In this document: positions 1 through 9,500 of the stretch, in pieces | Numbering within the stretch: position 1 is the stretch's first letter | Layout: each line of letters begins with the position of its first letter | Made by a program: the position numbers and the translations under genes | The notes under the pieces: model-generated | The model's input: only the letters and a program-made list of their open reading frames with translations | Databases searched by the model: none | What the model was told of the DNA's origin: nothing | Assembly: GCF_907165045.1 (NCBI RefSeq) | Contig: NZ_CAJRAU010000001.1 | Span: 186,001 to 250,000 of the forward strand | DNA: 64,000 bases | Direction: 5' to 3' | Source: Dyadobacter linearis | GTDB lineage: Bacteria; Bacteroidota; Bacteroidia; Cytophagales; Spirosomataceae

Positions 1-2608
1 CCGCAGTGTGGGTGGAAGTAATGTATCGGACGGGTACACCCTGGACCTTTCCACGGGCGAGTCGGCCCTGGCGAAATCACCTCTGATCAGTTCCGGCAGC
101 GCATTCGTCAACGCAATCGGTTACAACTCCGTCGATAATTATATCTGGGGATATAGAACAGGTACCAACCAGCTCGTCCGCATCGGCAGCGACTGGTCCG
201 TTGAATTTTTCGACGTCACCGGGTTCGCTTCCACCGGTTTCACGACCGGCGATGTGAGCCCGGGCGGTTTAATGTATCTATACACCACCAGTGCGGCAAG
301 CTTTACAATCGTAGACCTGAACCCAGGCTCGACCAACTACCTTGTTGCGCAAACCGTTCCTACCAGTGGCACCCAGCTCAACGACTGGGCCTTCAACCCG
401 GCCGATGGGCTACTTTATGGTTTTGGGACAGATAAGGTCCTTTACCAGTTTGACCCTGTTTCCGGTACACGCACTACATTAGGCGCAGTCACAGGTGGCG
501 GCATCGAGACTTCTGCCTTCACGGGTGCATTCGGCACTGCTTTTTTTGACACGGACGGTAATATGTTCGTCGGTAACAATAGCAGCGGTGCTATTTTCAA
601 AATTTCCGCCCCGCTGAATACATTGACAGCCAGCCTGTTCTCGACGGCCAATGTAACGCCCGGCGATGGAGCCCGTTGCGCGAATGCATCGGTACCTGTA
701 CCTCCTGTGGCTGTGAATGATGAGCTCAACGTGGCTTGTGAAAGTGCTTTGATAGATGTACTGGCGAACGATGTGGCCGGAGACGCGGCAATCGTCCCTT
801 CAACTGTCCGGCTGATTGAGCCGGGTACTTCCAATCGGGTCACTTCGCTCGCTGTTCCGGGCCAGGGCAGCTACGAGGTGAATGTTGTCACAGGAGCAGT
901 TACATTCACGCCTGTGGAAGGTTTTATAAATACCCTTTCCGTGAATTATGTGGTAGCCGACAGCGACGGGCTGGAAGGTGAGGGAAGTATTATCATTACG
1001 GGCAACTGCCCCGCACAGCCTGCATTTCCATGCTCCGAGCTGAGTTATGTGATCGGCAACCGCAATGTCAATGGATCCAACGTTTCGGACGGCTATACCC
1101 TTGACCTTTCTACCGGTAACGCGGTACTGGGCAAGGCGGACCTGATCGACGGCGCGAATGCTTTTATCAATGCAATTGGTTACAATGTTAAGGACAACTA
1201 TATCTGGGGGTTTCGCTACAATACCCAGCAGCTGGTAAGGATCGGCAGTGACTGGTCGGTGAAGACTTTTCCGGTATCCGGCTTCCCTACTCCGCTTCCT
1301 GGTTACGCTACGGGCGATGTCAGTCCTGAGGGCATACTTTATCTCTACGCCGCCAATAGCACAGAGATCACAAAGGTGGATCTGAACCCCGGCTCGGCTG
1401 GCTATCTGACCGCTGTGACCGTACCAACAACTCCCACCGAGCTTAACGACTGGTCTTTCAACCCTGCCGACGGCCTGCTGTATGCATTCGGTACAAACAA
1501 GGTCCTTTACCAGTTTGATCCAATAACCGGCAGCCGGACAACGATTGGCGCAGTGACAGGCGCAGGTATCGAAACTTCGGCCTATACCGGCGCTTTTGGT
1601 ACTGCATTCTTCGATTCGGACGGAGATCTTTATGTAGGGAATAATGGTAGCGGGGCGATTTTCAGGATCAGCGCGCCACTATCAAATCTGACAGCCTCCC
1701 TATTTTCAACTGCGAATGTTACGCCCGGTGACGGTGCCCGTTGCGCAAATGCGACAGTTACAGATCCACCAGTTGCCGTGGATGACGCCGCAACCGGTAC
1801 CTGCAGTGCAACCGTCGTGGATGTGCTTTCAAATGATCTGCCGGGAAGCGCACCGATCACTATATCGAGCGTACAGTTACTTACACCTGGTACTCTTGAG
1901 CGCGTCACAACACTGGCTATCGACGGGGAAGGACAATATTCGGTCAATCCTGAAACCGGTTCTGTTACATTTACAGCTTCAAACGGTTTCCGTGGCACCA
2001 CGTCTGTGGATTATGTACTTGCCGACGGAAATGGTCTTGAATCCATTGGAACCATCACCATTGAGGTAGATTGTCCGCTGCCTGTCACCCTTGTATCTTT
2101 TGATACGCGTAAGGAAAACAGGACCGCGCAGCTAAGCTGGTCAACCACTGAAGAAGTAAACTTCGATCGTTTTGAGATCGAGCGCAGCACGAATGCAAAG
2201 GTTTGGACAAAGATCGGGACGGTTGGCTCTATTGGCGAAAGCAATACGACAAAGCATTACACTTTCAATGATCTGTCGCCGGAAGCAGGCGAAAACCTGT
2301 ACCGGTTAAAAATGGTCGATCACGATGGCACAATCGCTTTCAGCCGTGTCAGAAGTCTTACGTGGGAAGGCGCACTCAGCGCACATATTTACCCCAACCC
2401 AGCCACCGACCGCATTTACTTGGATCAGGCTGGCACGAAGGCGGTTGCTCATGTGCGCATTTACAATACCTCTGGCACAAAAGTATCAGCGTCAAAACTG
2501 CATGATAACTATGTCGACGTCAAAAAACTACCCACAGGCGTTTATATCTTGGAAATCACTTATCAGGACGGTTCAATCGGAAGTTTCCGGTTTGTACGTG
2601 GAAAATAA
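1..2608 (+). CDS. T9SS-exported repeat protein (two DUF6923-like units), 5' end missing
   Basis: The reading frame is open to the left edge. The residues before the first possible start (RSVGGSNVSDGYT) match the opening of the second unit (NRNVNGSNVSDGYT), so the gene is truncated by the window rather than starting at the GTG at position 8. The protein has two tandem units with a period of 353 residues (1059 nt). Each unit is a propeller-like domain of about 230 residues with 'AIGYN..DNYIWG' and 'GDGARCAN' landmarks, followed by a cadherin/Ig-like module of about 100 residues ('VAVDDAATGTC', 'VDVLSND'). A linker starting 'PVTLVSFDTRKENR' and a fibronectin-like stretch follow. It ends in a type A T9SS sorting domain ('IYPNPATDRIYLDQ', 'LPTGVYIL'). 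It is therefore predicted to be exported through the outer membrane by type IX secretion. The substrate is unknown; DUF6923 is a recollected family name, not a search result. Confidence 0.85.
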   Translation, partial: RSVGGSNVSDGYTLDLSTGESALAKSPLISSGSAFVNAIGYNSVDNYIWGYRTGTNQLVRIGSDWSVEFFDVTGFASTGFTTGDVSPGGLMYLYTTSAASFTIVDLNPGSTNYLVAQTVPTSGTQLNDWAFNPADGLLYGFGTDKVLYQFDPVSGTRTTLGAVTGGGIETSAFTGAFGTAFFDTDGNMFVGNNSSGAIFKISAPLNTLTASLFSTANVTPGDGARCANASVPVPPVAVNDELNVACESALIDVLANDVAGDAAIVPSTVRLIEPGTSNRVTSLAVPGQGSYEVNVVTGAVTFTPVEGFINTLSVNYVVADSDGLEGEGSIIITGNCPAQPAFPCSELSYVIGNRNVNGSNVSDGYTLDLSTGNAVLGKADLIDGANAFINAIGYNVKDNYIWGFRYNTQQLVRIGSDWSVKTFPVSGFPTPLPGYATGDVSPEGILYLYAANSTEITKVDLNPGSAGYLTAVTVPTTPTELNDWSFNPADGLLYAFGTNKVLYQFDPITGSRTTIGAVTGAGIETSAYTGAFGTAFFDSDGDLYVGNNGSGAIFRISAPLSNLTASLFSTANVTPGDGARCANATVTDPPVAVDDAATGTCSATVVDVLSNDLPGSAPITISSVQLLTPGTLERVTTLAIDGEGQYSVNPETGSVTFTASNGFRGTTSVDYVLADGNGLESIGTITIEVDCPLPVTLVSFDTRKENRTAQLSWSTTEEVNFDRFEIERSTNAKVWTKIGTVGSIGESNTTKHYTFNDLSPEAGENLYRLKMVDHDGTIAFSRVRSLTWEGALSAHIYPNPATDRIYLDQAGTKAVAHVRIYNTSGTKVSASKLHDNYVDVKKLPTGVYILEITYQDGSIGSFRFVRGK

Positions 2609-2689
2609 CAGGTAGCTGTAACGCTCCCGCAAAACATTGGCTATGCCAATCAACTGCTTCTTCAAGCAGTTTAACGTTGAGTAAGAATT

Positions 2690-2720
2690 AACACCTCTTG
2701 TTATTAATGAGAGGTGTTTT
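2690..2720 (+). terminator. Rho-independent terminator after the T9SS protein
   Basis: The 9-bp perfect stem AACACCTCT (2690-2698) pairs with AGAGGTGTT (2710-2718) and is followed by a T run. A second hairpin lies just upstream: AACTGCTT, loop CTTC, AAGCAGTT (2652-2671). Together they separate the exported protein from the signalling genes. Confidence 0.7.
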
Positions 2721-2791
2721 CGTATATTTTAAATTTATGAAACGCAAAACCTTCTCTGTTCGGACGGATCTTGCATTCCAAAACAACAATA

Positions 2792-4036
2792 ATGAACCAC
2801 AATATTCATAAAGCAGGTGTTGTAGTCGCGGCTGCTATTCCACTATTTATTTTACCTGCCCGCATTTCCGAAGGCCAGTTGAATGACCCGGTCAATTTAA
2901 TAGGATCCGAAACAGTGATTTTTCTGATGTCGCTTACCTGCTGGTATTGCATCAACTTTGTTCAGCGTAAAATGGGCGCCTGGCAGGCGCTTTTGATTTC
3001 AGTGCTTTGCTGCTGTGTCCTTTCGAATCTGTTCTATTTTACCTTCAACCCGCTCTTCAAAGACTTTCCCTTCCGGACGGAGCAGAACTCGCTGGTTATT
3101 AAAATCCTGATGTTATCCAGCAGGGGTATCCTCATGAGTGTCATTTTAATCCCAACTGCCTATTTCCTCAAAAGAGACCAGCAGGCACGGTATCAGCGAC
3201 TTGAAAATGAGCGGCTTGCAGTGGAACGGGTGAAGGTTGAGAACCGGTTGCTGGAACAGGCGGTAGTGGATCGTACGAAAGCATTGCACGAAGCCCTGGC
3301 GTCCCTTGAAACTTCCCAGCGCGACCAGGAGCATCAGTTATACATTCAGTCTCGGCTGATGGCATCCATTTCCCATGATATTATCGGACCTTTCAATCAC
3401 ATGGTGATCATATGCAGTATGGTCAGAGAAATGCTGAGCAGCCAGCAATATGCACAAGCGGGCAGGTACAGCGCCGAGCTCCACAAGTCAATGGAAACGA
3501 TGTTCGTGTTCATACGGAACCTCCTGGAATTCGCCAAGCTGCCTGTTCAGCAGAAGCTTGCGAAAATTGAGACTATTAACCTTTCGGAGCTGATCAATAG
3601 CAAAACCGAGCTGTTTGAAGCAATTATTAAAACCAATGGAAACAGCCTGCTTGTAGAATCGGACCGGTCGCTGCATGTATCAAGCAATCCGGCACTGCTG
3701 GGGATCGTGTTGCACAATTTGATCGACAATGCAAACAAGCACACATCCGGCGGGGAAATCAGGATCAGGGCCTTCCTTCAGGAGGGGCAGCCCCACCTCA
3801 TCTGCGAAAATACAAACGCGCATATTCCGCCTGAGGTTTTGGAATGGATCAACTCGGATATTCACGCCGCTCAGACCATTCTCTCGCCAGTTATGATCGA
3901 GAACCTGGGTATTGGGTTGATTCTGGTCAAAGAAATCACTTCACTCCTGAAAATTCCACTGTCAATGACTTACACGGGCAACACGATCAGCGCCAGGTTA
4001 ACTTTCGAATCTGCTGAACGGCATGCCTTTTGCTAG
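2792..4036 (+). CDS. Membrane sensor histidine kinase with degenerate G1 box
   Basis: Predicted inner-membrane histidine kinase of 414 residues. I chose the ATG at 2792 over the in-frame TTG at 2771. The N-terminal 130 residues hold about four hydrophobic helices and no large periplasmic sensor loop. A charged coiled coil follows, then a HisKA segment ('MASISHDIIGPFNHM', phospho-acceptor His195) and an HATPase domain with N box 'NLIDNANKHT' and G2-like 'GIGLILVKEI'. The region where the DxGxG (G1) box should lie reads 'CENTNAHIPPEV', without the Asp and glycines, so ATP binding may be altered. The next gene, 45 bp downstream, is a receiver protein and a likely partner. What it senses cannot be told from the sequence. 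Confidence 0.85.
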   Translation: MNHNIHKAGVVVAAAIPLFILPARISEGQLNDPVNLIGSETVIFLMSLTCWYCINFVQRKMGAWQALLISVLCCCVLSNLFYFTFNPLFKDFPFRTEQNSLVIKILMLSSRGILMSVILIPTAYFLKRDQQARYQRLENERLAVERVKVENRLLEQAVVDRTKALHEALASLETSQRDQEHQLYIQSRLMASISHDIIGPFNHMVIICSMVREMLSSQQYAQAGRYSAELHKSMETMFVFIRNLLEFAKLPVQQKLAKIETINLSELINSKTELFEAIIKTNGNSLLVESDRSLHVSSNPALLGIVLHNLIDNANKHTSGGEIRIRAFLQEGQPHLICENTNAHIPPEVLEWINSDIHAAQTILSPVMIENLGIGLILVKEITSLLKIPLSMTYTGNTISARLTFESAERHAFC

Positions 4037-4081
4037 CAGAAGCGATTTATCTTACAAACCCCAGTATACCATTACAGGGCC

Positions 4082-4498
4082 ATGGAACTATACATCGTCG
4101 ATGATAACCCGGACCATCAATTTTTAGCGTACAAATTGATTAAAACATTAGATAAACCGTACCGGGTAACCTTTTTTGAAAGTGGCCGCTCCCTTCACAA
4201 ACACATGCAGCAGCTGAGCCGCCTGGACCAGCCTGAGGCATTCCCAAACCTGCTGGTTTTGGATTTCAATATGCCGGGGATGAATGGTATTGAGTTGCTC
4301 AGGTTGCTACGCCAGCCACCTTTAGGAAATTGTCCCCATATCAAAGACTTACCTGTTGTGATTATGACCAGTTACATTAGCTCACTCCAAACTGAACAGT
4401 GTTACCAGGCCGGCGCGAATGCTGTGATCACTAAACCACTGAATTTTGCTGTGCTTGCGAGTACATTTCGGGCAATTTGTAAATTTTGGATTGGATAA
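4082..4498 (+). CDS. Single-domain response regulator (REC only)
   Basis: A 138-residue stand-alone receiver. It has the acidic pocket 'YIVDDNPDHQ' (Asp7, Asp8), phospho-acceptor Asp61 in 'LLVLDFNMPGMNG', the switch region 'VVIMTSY' and the conserved lysine in 'ITKPLNF'. There is no output domain, so it probably passes phosphate on or binds a partner protein, like CheY or Spo0F. It follows the histidine kinase by 45 bp and is likely its cognate partner. The 'Fxx..YRVTFFESGRSL' core resembles the receiver at 4814, so the two look like paralogues. Confidence 0.9.
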   Translation: MELYIVDDNPDHQFLAYKLIKTLDKPYRVTFFESGRSLHKHMQQLSRLDQPEAFPNLLVLDFNMPGMNGIELLRLLRQPPLGNCPHIKDLPVVIMTSYISSLQTEQCYQAGANAVITKPLNFAVLASTFRAICKFWIG

Positions 4499-4577
4499 GC
4501 TGGCGATTCGCTACTTCTGCAAACGGCGGGAACGATATTTATTATAAAAAGCCCATCATCCAAAAAACATAACTTTT

Positions 4578-4817
4578 ATGGAAAGCAACGATCAGAGAAA
4601 CACGCCCATTAAAGATGATGCAGTAAGAGAGGCGCTCGCTTCCGGCAGAAATGCGAATGACAACTTTCAGCAGGAGCCCGAGAATGAATATGGCATGGAC
4701 GAGTCTGCGCCAGATGCGGATGCAGAACGCGAAGAGCGCGACATGATCAAGGGTGGCAAGGGCCAGAGAGGCGTGATCAGGAACCGGAATGATGATTTTG
4801 ATCAGGAGGAGCAATGA
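4578..4817 (+). CDS. Small acidic, probably disordered protein
   Basis: A 79-residue protein that I do not recognise. It is rich in Asp, Glu, Asn, Gln and Arg, has almost no hydrophobic residues and ends in 'NRNDDFDQEEQ', so it is probably disordered and cytoplasmic. Its stop overlaps the start of the next receiver gene in an ATGA arrangement (4814-4817), which suggests translational coupling. The receiver's AGGAGG ribosome site (4804-4809) lies inside this gene's last codons. That coupling is the best evidence that the ORF is real. Its function is unknown. Confidence 0.65.
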   Translation: MESNDQRNTPIKDDAVREALASGRNANDNFQQEPENEYGMDESAPDADAEREERDMIKGGKGQRGVIRNRNDDFDQEEQ

Positions 4818-5248
4818 AATCGTTCGACAACATGAAGCCTATCTATATTGTAGATGATAGTGCTGATCAGCGTCTGTTGCTCGGATATTTCATTAAACGG
4901 ATCAATCCCGAATACCAGATTACATTTTTTGACGGTGGCAGGGCATTGCTTGATTCACTCGCAATCGCTGCGGAGACCGGCACGGCGCTTCCACAGATCA
5001 TCGTCCTGGATTTACAAATGCCGGGAATGACCGGCTATCAGGTTCTTAAAATGATAAAGAGTCCCGATCAGAATGAGAAACATAAGGAAATCCCGGTCGT
5101 GATCCTGAGCAGTCACATGGACCAGGACCTCATTAACCAGTGCCTGGACGCCGGGGCACTGGCTTTTTTACATAAGCCTGTCGATTTTGAACAGTTAAGA
5201 AAGCTTCTCTCCGGAGCCGATATATTAGCGACCCGATCAGCCCGCTGA
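4814..5248 (+). CDS. Single-domain response regulator (REC only)
   Basis: A 144-residue stand-alone receiver with 'IYIVDDSADQR', phospho-acceptor Asp66 in 'IIVLDLQMPGMTG', 'VVILSSH' and the lysine in 'LHKPVDF'. There is no output domain. The ATG at 4814 is 4 nt after a strong AGGAGG; Met7 is an alternative start that would still keep the whole domain. It is coupled to the preceding acidic protein by a 4-nt overlap and is paralogous to the receiver at 4082. It probably takes part in a phosphorelay with one of the neighbouring kinases. Confidence 0.9.
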   Translation: MKSFDNMKPIYIVDDSADQRLLLGYFIKRINPEYQITFFDGGRALLDSLAIAAETGTALPQIIVLDLQMPGMTGYQVLKMIKSPDQNEKHKEIPVVILSSHMDQDLINQCLDAGALAFLHKPVDFEQLRKLLSGADILATRSAR

Positions 5249-5263
5249 CCGGTCGCTTTTTTT
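5227..5263 (+). terminator. Rho-independent terminator overlapping the receiver's 3' end
   Basis: AGCGACC (5227-5233) pairs with GGTCGCT (5251-5257), followed by at least six T. The left arm lies inside the last codons of the receiver gene and the stop codon is in the loop. Confidence 0.7.
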
Positions 5264-5352
5264 AAAGATTGATATTTTCAGCCCAACAAAACTTGCATCT
5301 TCTTAAATATTTTGGGCTTATCTTAGAGCTTCATTAGGTAAATAATAGCGTC

Positions 5353-5619
5353 TTGGATAAAAAATATGTCACCCAGGCGTTCGAACTCCGCCTAAAAGGC
5401 CGGTTCGATGTTTTGTTAGCCTACTACGGGGATAGACTCTTTCAGTTACCTGCAATCATCGTTGTCGCACAGATCGAAGACGAATTGGGGATTTCCATCC
5501 CGGAGCATTCCATCTACACACTCAAAAAGCGGCTCAAAAAGAGCCGGCAGCAGTCTGATGCAGTTTCTGCAAGTGATATTGCTGTTGAAACAATTCCTTC
5601 TCTCTCAAATTCAAACTAA
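5353..5619 (+). CDS. Hypothetical protein, 88 residues
   Basis: A small basic protein that I do not recognise. The only usable start is TTG at 5353, since no ATG lies in frame near the N-terminus. It contains 'FELRLKGRFDVLLAYYGDRL', a hydrophobic stretch 'LPAIIVVAQIEDELG' and the basic segment 'TLKKRLKKSRQQ', then a Ser-rich tail. The middle could form a small helical DNA- or protein-binding fold, but no family can be named. It lies between two receiver genes on the same strand, after a terminator, so it may begin a new transcript with the double receiver downstream. Confidence 0.5.
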   Translation: MDKKYVTQAFELRLKGRFDVLLAYYGDRLFQLPAIIVVAQIEDELGISIPEHSIYTLKKRLKKSRQQSDAVSASDIAVETIPSLSNSN

Positions 5620-5672
5620 AACAAACAGCCAGGATCGGCAAACGATGATTGTACAATAAGAACGAGCAAAGA

Positions 5673-6539
5673 ATGAAGCAGATATACCTGGTGGATGACG
5701 ATGACGATGACCGGCTATTGGCCCGCCAAGCGCTGGAAAGCGTTGCAGAAGAGATAGAGATCGTTGAATTGACCAACGGATACCAGCTGCTTGCCGTTTT
5801 GGAAGCAGCCCCTTCGGTGGAGCCTGCAATGGTGCTGATGGATATGAATATGCCCCTTGTAAACGGGATCGAAGCCCTGGCCGCTCTGAAAAGCCGCGAT
5901 GATTGGCGCCATATTCCGGTAGTGATGTTTTCTACCACCGAAAATCCGAAATTCGTAGAAAAAGCCTATCAGTTAGGTGTCAATGCTTACATTGTCAAAC
6001 CCGCAAGCTTCGAGGGTTATACCCGCATGGCGCAAGCCGTTACGCTCTGTTTTCTTAACCGTTATATGCCGCGGGGTGGCGAGTTTTATACAGATAATGA
6101 TATTGCAAAAAATATAGTGATCATCGAGGATAATCCCGATCATGCCGTGCTCATGAAGTTTTTACTAAAAAAAAATGCGCCGAAACTCAACGTCGTGTTC
6201 CAGACTTCGCAGGAAAGTGCGGTCAGCTTTTTTCAATCGCTTGGTGAGAAGGCTTCTGCTGCCATAGATCTGATTATACTTGACCTTTATCTGCCTGACC
6301 GCGAGCAAGGCCTCGACCTGCTTGTCTGGCTCCGATCAACCTTTATGGAAAGGGGTATACCCGCAGTTCCTATTATAGTATTGAGCGCTTCGTCGCATCA
6401 GCGGGACATTAAGGCGAGTTACGGACTCCAGGCAAATGCTTATTTAACCAAAACAGCCGAGCCGGCAGAGTCTTTTTCCTATCTGACTGACTTGTGTTCA
6501 TATTGGTCAGACACGATCTCTCTCCCGGCAAACCGTTAA
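5673..6539 (+). CDS. Double-receiver response regulator (REC-REC)
   Basis: A 288-residue protein with two complete receiver domains and no output domain. I chose the ATG at 5673 over a TTG eight codons upstream. Receiver 1 has 'IYLVDDDDDDR', acceptor Asp57 in 'MVLMDMNMPLVNG' and lysine in 'IVKPASF'. Receiver 2 starts near residue 148 with 'IVIIEDNPDHAV', has acceptor Asp204 in 'LIILDLYLPDREQG' and the lysine in 'LTKTAEP'. Receiver 1 is close to the Rcp1/CheY-like class common in Cytophagales. Two receivers in series, just upstream of the CheB-CheR-kinase fusion, suggest a phosphate-sharing or phosphate-sink role. This is inferred from architecture and position only. Confidence 0.88.
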   Translation: MKQIYLVDDDDDDRLLARQALESVAEEIEIVELTNGYQLLAVLEAAPSVEPAMVLMDMNMPLVNGIEALAALKSRDDWRHIPVVMFSTTENPKFVEKAYQLGVNAYIVKPASFEGYTRMAQAVTLCFLNRYMPRGGEFYTDNDIAKNIVIIEDNPDHAVLMKFLLKKNAPKLNVVFQTSQESAVSFFQSLGEKASAAIDLIILDLYLPDREQGLDLLVWLRSTFMERGIPAVPIIVLSASSHQRDIKASYGLQANAYLTKTAEPAESFSYLTDLCSYWSDTISLPANR

Positions 6540-6590
6540 TGCGCACCGTATAGTGATATAAGAAAGCCCGCACAATTTTCCTTATTCTTT

Positions 6591-9500
6591 ATGACTGATC
6601 ACGGGCCCATGTCCAACAGCAAAAATTCTGAATACACAAATTTACTGCCTAGTAAGCAGCCCGTGCCTATTGTCGCTATCGGCGGTTCGGCCGGTGGTCA
6701 GCAGGCGATGAGCGAGCTGCTCTCCTATTTGCCTGTCGATACAGGCCTGGCGTACGTGTATATCCAGCACCTGTCGCCGGATCTGGACAGTAAGCTAGAC
6801 GCAATTTTTTCGGCAAAAACGTCGATGAAGGTTCTCGAAGCCGCACATTTGATGCCGGTAGAGCCCAATCATCTATACATTATACCTCCCGGCAAAACCC
6901 TCGAGGTCATCGACGGTGTGTTGGTACTGACTCCCCGAAAGCCACGTCCAGAACCTAATCTGCCCATTGATCAGTTCTTTTCGTCTCTTGCCGAAAGGCA
7001 GAAAGACGGTGCGATCGGCATTGTGCTTTCCGGTATGGCCAGCGATGGTACGCTTGGATTAAAGGCTATTAAAGTGGCCGGCGGGATCACCATTGCACAG
7101 GATGAAACGGCAGCTTTTCAGGGTATGCCCCAGTCGGCCATCTCGGAGGGTGTCGTGGACATGGTATTGCCTCCCAAAGAGATTGCTATCGAGCTTTCCA
7201 AGCTTAGCAGCCATGCAGACATTTTTCAGCTGACATCGGAGAGCAGCGAAGCAGTCCAGGATGATTCTGACAAAGAAGACCTTAAAAAAATACTCGCTTT
7301 TGTCAAGTCTGCGGCGGGTGTTGATTTCAGTCATTATAAAAAAACGACCGTAAAGCGAAGGATCGTCCGGAGGATGTTGCTCTATAAGCTGCAAACGCTT
7401 GCGGAATATGTGATCTATTTAAAGAAAAACCCTGCCGAAGCGGGTATTCTCTTTAATGATCTGCTGATCAACGTAACCAACTTTTTCCGTGATCCTTCGA
7501 CCATGGAGCACGTAAAAAAGCAGATACTTCCCCGGATCATCCAGGGCAAATCCGGCAGCGAACCTGTCCGTATCTGGGTAGCGGGCTGCTCCACCGGCCA
7601 GGAAGCCTATTCCATGGCTGTGATGATGCTGGAAGTACTGGGCGACAGGGCTACCAGTCTGCCGGTACAGATCTTTGCCACAGACCTGAGTGATATGGCA
7701 ATTGCAAAAGCCAGAGTGGGGGTTTTTACCAAAAGTGAGCTCATTGATGTTTCGCCGGCGAGACTTGAACGTTATTTTTCCAAGGTTGACGATTACTACC
7801 GGGTCAATAAACTGGTGCGGGACCTTTGTGTCTTTGCTCCGCACAACCTTTTAAGTGACCCGCCATTTTCCAGGATGGATCTGATCAGCTGCCGCAATCT
7901 GCTGATCTACCTCGATGATGAGCTGCAAAAGAAAGTATTTGCCACCTTCCATTATGCATTGAAGCCGGACGGATATTTGCTACTGGGAAAATCCGAGTCT
8001 GTTGGCAGTTCGTCTACGCATTTTGCGCAAGTTGAAAAAACGCAGAAAATATTTGTGCGGAAAAATAACACCCAGACTAAAATTTCCCTCGATATGGCAT
8101 TTAAGAGCAACACACCCATCGTACCGATCAAGACGCTCACGACCAAGACGACCGAACTGGTCACTGTGGGCGATTTGGACAAGTTGGTCGACAACCTGCT
8201 TCTTTCTCAGTATGTGCCGGCCAGCGTGGTCATTGATCAGGACCTGGAAATCATACAGTTCAGGGGAGTTACCGCACCTTTCTTGCAGCACGCAGCCGGG
8301 AAAGCCAGTTTGAACCTATCCAAAATGGCACACCCGTCACTGGTGTTTGAGCTCCGGAACATTGTTCATAAAGCGCGCAAAACGGCAGAAAGACAACGGA
8401 AAGACGGCCTGGAAATCAGTTACCCGGAAAAGCCCATCTATGTCAATATTGAAGCTGTACCAATTACGAACCCGGCCAATCAGCAGCTTTTCCTTGTTTT
8501 GTTTGAACAGGTGAGCGAGAATGTGGCGAACGTTTCCAATACAGGCGACACCGGCCAGCGCAACCGCCAGCTCGAAGCCGAGCTCACGGCGCTAAGGCAG
8601 GACATGCACTCCATTGTGGAGGAGCAGGAAGCCAGTAATGAGGAACTGCAGTCGGCCAATGAAGAGATTGTCAGTAGCAATGAAGAATTGCAGAGCATCA
8701 ATGAAGAGCTTGAAACGAGCAAAGAGGAAATTGAGTCGGCGAATGAAGAGCTGCAAACCATTAACCAGGAGCTTCAGACCAGAAACGACCAGCTGACCGA
8801 GTCCTATGAATATTCGGAGGCGATCCTATCTACTATCAATGAAGCGACCCTTGTTCTGGACGAGCATATGCGCATTAAAAGTGCCAACCATGCTTTTTAC
8901 AAATTCTTTTTAACAGATCCTGATCGGACAGAGGGACAATTGATCTATGAACTGGGCAGCCGGCAGTTTGACTTTCCGGAATTCCGTGATTTAATGCAAC
9001 AGGTCGCCACCTATAATGCGCCCGTAAGTGGGCTTGAAGTCAATATGCGGATATCTTCCACGGAGCAGCGGACGATGGTGATACACGCCAGAAAGCTGAC
9101 CCTTCACCGGAAACAGATCACGCTGTTGGGTTTTGAAGATATTACCGTCCACCGCCGCGAGCAGCGCCTGTTGAACGAAAGAAAGCAATGGTTTGAAAAG
9201 CTCGTCGACAACGCGCCAGCCATGATCTGGGTTCGCGGGGCCGATGGAGAGATCAATTATCTGAACAAAGCCTGGCTCAATTTTACCGGAAAGCCAGCTG
9301 GTGAAAGCCAGGCGATTTTTTATGCGGCAGTCCACCCTGACGACCTGCAGTCTTACAAGGATACCTTCTCTCAAAACCTGGTTCACCAAACAGAATTCAG
9401 TTTGGAATACCGTCTTAAAACAGGCGATGGCGACTACCGGTGGATATTGGAAAACGCAAGTCCTATGTTTTCCGCGGACGAAACCTTTACCGGTTATACG

